Assembly: GCF_947623445.1 (NCBI RefSeq)
Contig: NC_135247.1
Span: 2,978,501-3,042,500 of the forward strand
DNA: 64,000 nt
Origin: Clavelina lepadiformis
Lineage: Eukaryota; Chordata; Ascidiacea; Aplousobranchia; Clavelinidae
Direction of reading: 5' to 3'
Below are positions 60,177 through 64,000 of this stretch, one piece after another. Under the pieces are notes generated by a model, which had not been told where the DNA came from, made no database searches, and saw only the letters and a list, made by a program, of their open reading frames with translations. Every line of letters starts with the position of its first letter. The stretch's first letter is position 1. The position numbers were made by a program, and so were the translations under genes.

Positions 60177-63100
60177 TTAAACCATAAAACCACCCTGCAT
60201 TTGTGCACCGCCTTGATTGCGGCTCATGCCCCGGTCATTGGATCGATGGACGAGAGCGTGGACCACCTTGCTGACATCGCCTTGAAATTCGCCGAGGAGG
60301 TCGTTGTTTAAGTCAATGTCCATGAATCCCATCTCAATTAACTGCTCCATAGGAGAAAGGTTCTCCTGCTCTCGTGGTGTAGCTGGTCGTTGGATGTGGT
60401 CTGTGGGCACTGATAACTGTGGATCAGGATACCCTGGTGGCACGAAAACCTCAGTTGGCGAACGTGGAGTTGTTGTATCTTCCGGAGCAAGACTAAATTC
60501 GTCTTCTTCCTCTTCCGCCTCTACTTCAGCATCTCTTTCTGGAGGATAAAGTATCCGTGGTGATTCCTCATCCTGGTTTGGCTCTTCAGGATCTGTTATG
60601 GCTGTCAGATGTAAAATATTTTAAGAAGAGGAAGTTTTAACATTAGGTTTAAATGCAGTTTTCATCTCAATACACTTGTTTACTGAGAAATTTTCTTCCT
60701 TTGCATTTTCAGAAAACAGCAACACTACAACATACGAAATATTAGAAGTGACATGAAAATCATTTTTATCAGTTTCAAGTTGAGCCAGCATGGCACAGAG
60801 TGATTCCGATTTGCCCTAGAGCTTTTTCTGCTTTGTCAGGCGAGGTTTTTTCTCAATATACCAGTGATCAAATGTAGAATAACCGGTTGGTTGGATAATT
60901 TTAAATTATTAGGTTTAGATGTTTCACTATTAAATATTAATATACCAATCCAGTAGAATTAAGGGTCGGGCTGAATTTTTCAAGTATTTAAGGCTTCACG
61001 TTATATGATGTTATAACATATGTATTTCAATGTACTTATTGCACTGTAAATAATACATATATTCTGACATGCCTATTACAATTATAGAGTCTTATAATCA
61101 ATTTTTTTCCTAATAACTAACTACTACTACCATTAGAAGTCATGGCTGCATCCCATGGCTGATTTGATTGAAGTTGTTCGGATGGTTTCGGTTGCGCAAC
61201 AGATTTGCGTGGTTGAGGAGAAGGACTGCTCGTCTCTCTCGCCTCAGTCTTCGTCCATGGTTTATCGGCATCCAGCACCCCTCGAGGAAGAGGAATCGGG
61301 GTTTGGACCCATGTCTGCTCGGGTGATGCGACTATTTGTTTTGGAACCGTGTAACCATAAGAGTAATCGTCAACGGCACACGGCTTATCCATGTCCAGGA
61401 CTGATTGTGGGACGGGCAGAGGCGCATGCTGAACAACTTGCTTCGTTAATTGGAGTGGCCTATCTAGTTCCAACACCGATTGAGGAACCGGGCTTGGCTT
61501 CACCTCCAAAGAACTCGTTTGCGGTGCTTCTTGTTCACCCTCATCCTTGTTGATGGGATTACTAAGATTCAAATTTTGGGATTCAAGAGAGGGTTTGGAT
61601 GTGGATGCTGCTTGAACCTGCGGTTCTGATGAGAGAACAACCGCATCCTCACTGGGTTTAACCCCTTCTATGCTATTTCCGACAGAAAGCAACGTTGTGG
61701 TTGTTGACGTCAGACTCGCTATTTTCTCTTCTACAAAAAGAATGTTTTTAGAGGTAACTCTATGATCTCACTGACAACATCTGAGACCAACGACGTGACC
61801 ATGGCAACGTAACATAAATATCAATACCTTCTTCACCTTCCTCTTCATCTGACTCGTGGAGAGGTCTTGAAACATCAAAACACTCCGGGAGGGGGATCAC
61901 TTCGAAATCGCTGTTCACATCACTTGATTCACCTTCTCCATCTGAAGATCTATCATCAGCAATTTCCTCATGTTCTTCTTCTTCTTGCTCCTAATTAAAA
62001 ATAGAAATATACAAAATGATGAATTTTTCACTTGAAGCACTTCTTACCACTTTGCAATCACTACCATAATAACACATTTCTTTGCATAAATTATAACACA
62101 GACTGTGCAGGTACAAAGCAAACAAGATAGTGTTAAAATATGTTATCCCTTGCTGGAGATTTGGTCCAAATTGAGAATGATGTAATGATCACCTCATTTG
62201 GTGGACTTGCTTGCTCAGACCCAAGTGATTCTGGTATCTCGTGCATGGATTCAAAATCTGACAGAACTTCAGTATCGGCAAGATGTTCTGTTTTTTCATC
62301 TTTTTGTTCGTCTTTTACCCCTAAACTCTTAACTTTCTCAGTTTGGTGCATAGATTCAGTGTCTATTGAGCAAAGCAGGTATTGTTGGCCTGAAAGTGTG
62401 TGTTGCCAGCCTAACTTTATATGTTACTAAATTACATCACTTTCGCTTCACTTAATCACTTTTCGTTGACACAACAGCTATTTACAAAAAATACACAAGA
62501 CGAGTGAAAAAAACGCTACCTAGTTGTCTGTCTTCTTTGAGTGAAGCTTCTTGAGAAGAGGGACCCAAGTAACTGAAGTTCTGGTCATCGTGTGGTGATA
62601 ACGGTGGTAGTTTGTGACAATCTAACATGATGAGATAATTTCAATACAAAGAGTGTTTGTTAACGAAAGTATAAATCGGTGGTTTACAGTTTTATTGCTA
62701 AATTAATACCTCCGATTGCTGTCATTTCAAATGAGAGCATGTTTGTAAAGTTGTCGTCTTCCTGATTCTCGTGATTGTGTTTCACTTCTTGTGGTGGATG
62801 GCACGAGAATTTTCTACTAATATGGGAGTAATCTAAATAAAACAGTTATTTGTTATATATATGTTACATAATTACTACAAAATACCTATTTTAACGAATT
62901 ATATAATTCTCTTATGTGTTGCTGTGTTTCATCTGTTAGTTTATTTGATCATACAGTCAATCAACTTTCTTTAGTATAACCGTAATTCTCAATTGGAACC
63001 CTTTTGTTCATCAAGGGATGAAATGCAGCTGAATAGAAAAAAAAACTGGAAAGATTTTGGGTTTATTATTTCTGCGCCCTTTGTAGACATAACTTTTCTT

Positions 63101-63641
63101 AAAAATTTCTATTCTATGGATGCTTGTTATATTCCTGGTACCTTGTTCAGATTCAGAAGCATCATAAGACATCGACGGAATAGATGGCAGGTTGTCCTTT
63201 GTGACCACATTCACTGTACACCATATTCTATTATAACACATGAGATTTTTAAGAGATAAATATTTGTATAAAAAATCGAAGCACTATGTCTGACATTGCC
63301 AAATAAGCATAGTGAAAAAATCTTTGATGAATTAAGCTCATAATTGAGAAACACAAAATACGTCAAGAGAAAAGCAGTTACCTTGGACCGAAACGACGAC
63401 CAGAACGAGATAATCTCCATGACGACGTGTAAGCGCATGGGTGACTTGGAGCAAAGTGACTCACTGCTATCACAGCAGTTTCACTGTTGTTAACATTTGG
63501 CAATGGAACACTTTGTTTCTCTGGACCCCATTTTCTTTTGACTAGATCAACTTCAGCTGGCTGGATCTTTCCTCCATCCTCAGAAGTAGAGGGATCAACC
63601 GGAGTACCATCGGAAGGAGGACGTTCCTCAAGGAGTTCCAG
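60177..63641 (-). CDS. NBR1: NBR1 autophagy cargo receptor (C-terminal two thirds; 5' end beyond window)
   Basis: NBR1 links ubiquitinated cargo to ATG8/LC3 on the forming autophagosome. Eight exons (63641-63382, 63227-63142, 62832-62710, 62621-62520, 62362-62193, 61990-61828, 61730-61131, 60601-60177) close in phase and give 642 residues. The first exons end the four-tryptophan (FW) domain (YTSSWRLSRSGRRFGPRIWC). A long disordered acidic region follows. The LC3-interacting region is SDFEVIPLPECFDVSRPL, with core F-E-V-I where the human protein has Y-I-I-I, followed by the same LPECFD. The C-terminal UBA domain is PMEQLIEMGFMDIDLNNDLL. The PB1 domain, ZZ finger and start codon should lie to the right of the window. 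The 600-bp exon also encodes three copies of a P-x-P-x-x-V-L-x-x-D-x-P motif. Confidence 0.9.
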
Positions 63642-64000
63642 CTGCAAAAATGACAAGAGAGGCGTGATCAGTCACAAAAACATACATCATAATATGCATT
63701 GTTGATGGTGGCAGAACTAGATATCTCGAGAACTCTTATTTCCATGTAAATAAAAAGGCAATAAAACACGCGTTGCACCTAACAAGTTAACTTTTATTTG
63801 TTAATAGTTAATAAATTAAGGTTATTACATTCTTCTATAGTCTTTATTGTAAAATATATTAAAACGGTAACGTTATAGACATTTAAAACTGGGTATGGTG
63901 CAATGAACTACTTTTAACACTATATGACTCGATTTAAATATGATTGGTCATGTCACGTTCTTTTGTTTTGACAACAATAGGGAAAGAAGAGACACTTGGC

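Noticed and set aside
61155..61553. Plus-strand frame of 132 codons opposite the large NBR1 exon
   Set aside because: It is an antisense shadow. The minus strand carries the NBR1 motif triplet and joins in phase to both neighbouring exons.

Overview
This window is a stretch of AT-rich animal nuclear DNA with seven protein-coding genes. All are split by short introns with clear GT-AG boundaries. The gene set (ABCA3-type transporter, nephrocystin-5/IQCB1, COMMD5, beta-1,4-galactosyltransferase, SLC10 carrier, GDP-mannose 4,6-dehydratase, NBR1), the small introns and the many small hAT-type MITEs suggest a compact invertebrate chordate genome, most likely an ascidian tunicate. The animal assignment is firm; the tunicate assignment is an inference.

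Layout. 1-14.2 kb: the 5' half of a minus-strand ABCA3-like gene (gene A, start at 11682, running off the left edge), then about 2.5 kb of intergenic DNA. Two Mutator-like (MULE) elements with minisatellite-like inverted ends and perfect 9-bp target duplications sit in opposite orientations in two introns of gene A. 14.2-27.3 kb: a complete head-to-tail paralogue (gene B, about 35 exons). 27.3-29.5 kb: repeat-bearing spacer. 29.5-34.7 kb: IQCB1 on the minus strand, with a 1-kb hAT-type element in one intron that carries a smaller MITE nested inside it. 34.7-35.8 kb: divergent spacer. 35.8-39.3 kb: COMMD5 (plus). 39.9-42.3 kb: a beta-1,4-galactosyltransferase with a histidine-rich stem (plus). 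42.3-45.8 kb: spacer. 45.8-51.3 kb: an SLC10 bile-acid-type carrier with an unusual ectodomain of about 560 residues (plus). 51.3-55.0 kb: repeat-bearing spacer. 55.0-57.7 kb: GMDS (plus). 60.2 kb to the right edge: the 3' half of NBR1 (minus).

The genes do not form a single pathway. GMDS (GDP-fucose supply) and the galactosyltransferase both feed glycan synthesis, and the ABCA and SLC10 proteins both move lipids or amphipaths, but nothing in the sequence shows co-regulation. The most unusual items are the repeat-built ectodomain fused to the SLC10 carrier (with a GC-AG intron at the junction of the first transmembrane exon), the MULE pair that carries a hAT transposase fragment, the triple short motif in NBR1, and substitutions at donor- and metal-binding positions of the galactosyltransferase. 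Exon boundaries were worked out by hand from splice signals, phase and family homology. For IQCB1, COMMD5, the galactosyltransferase, SLC10, GMDS and NBR1 every intron phase closes; for the ABCA genes the internal exon limits are approximate.
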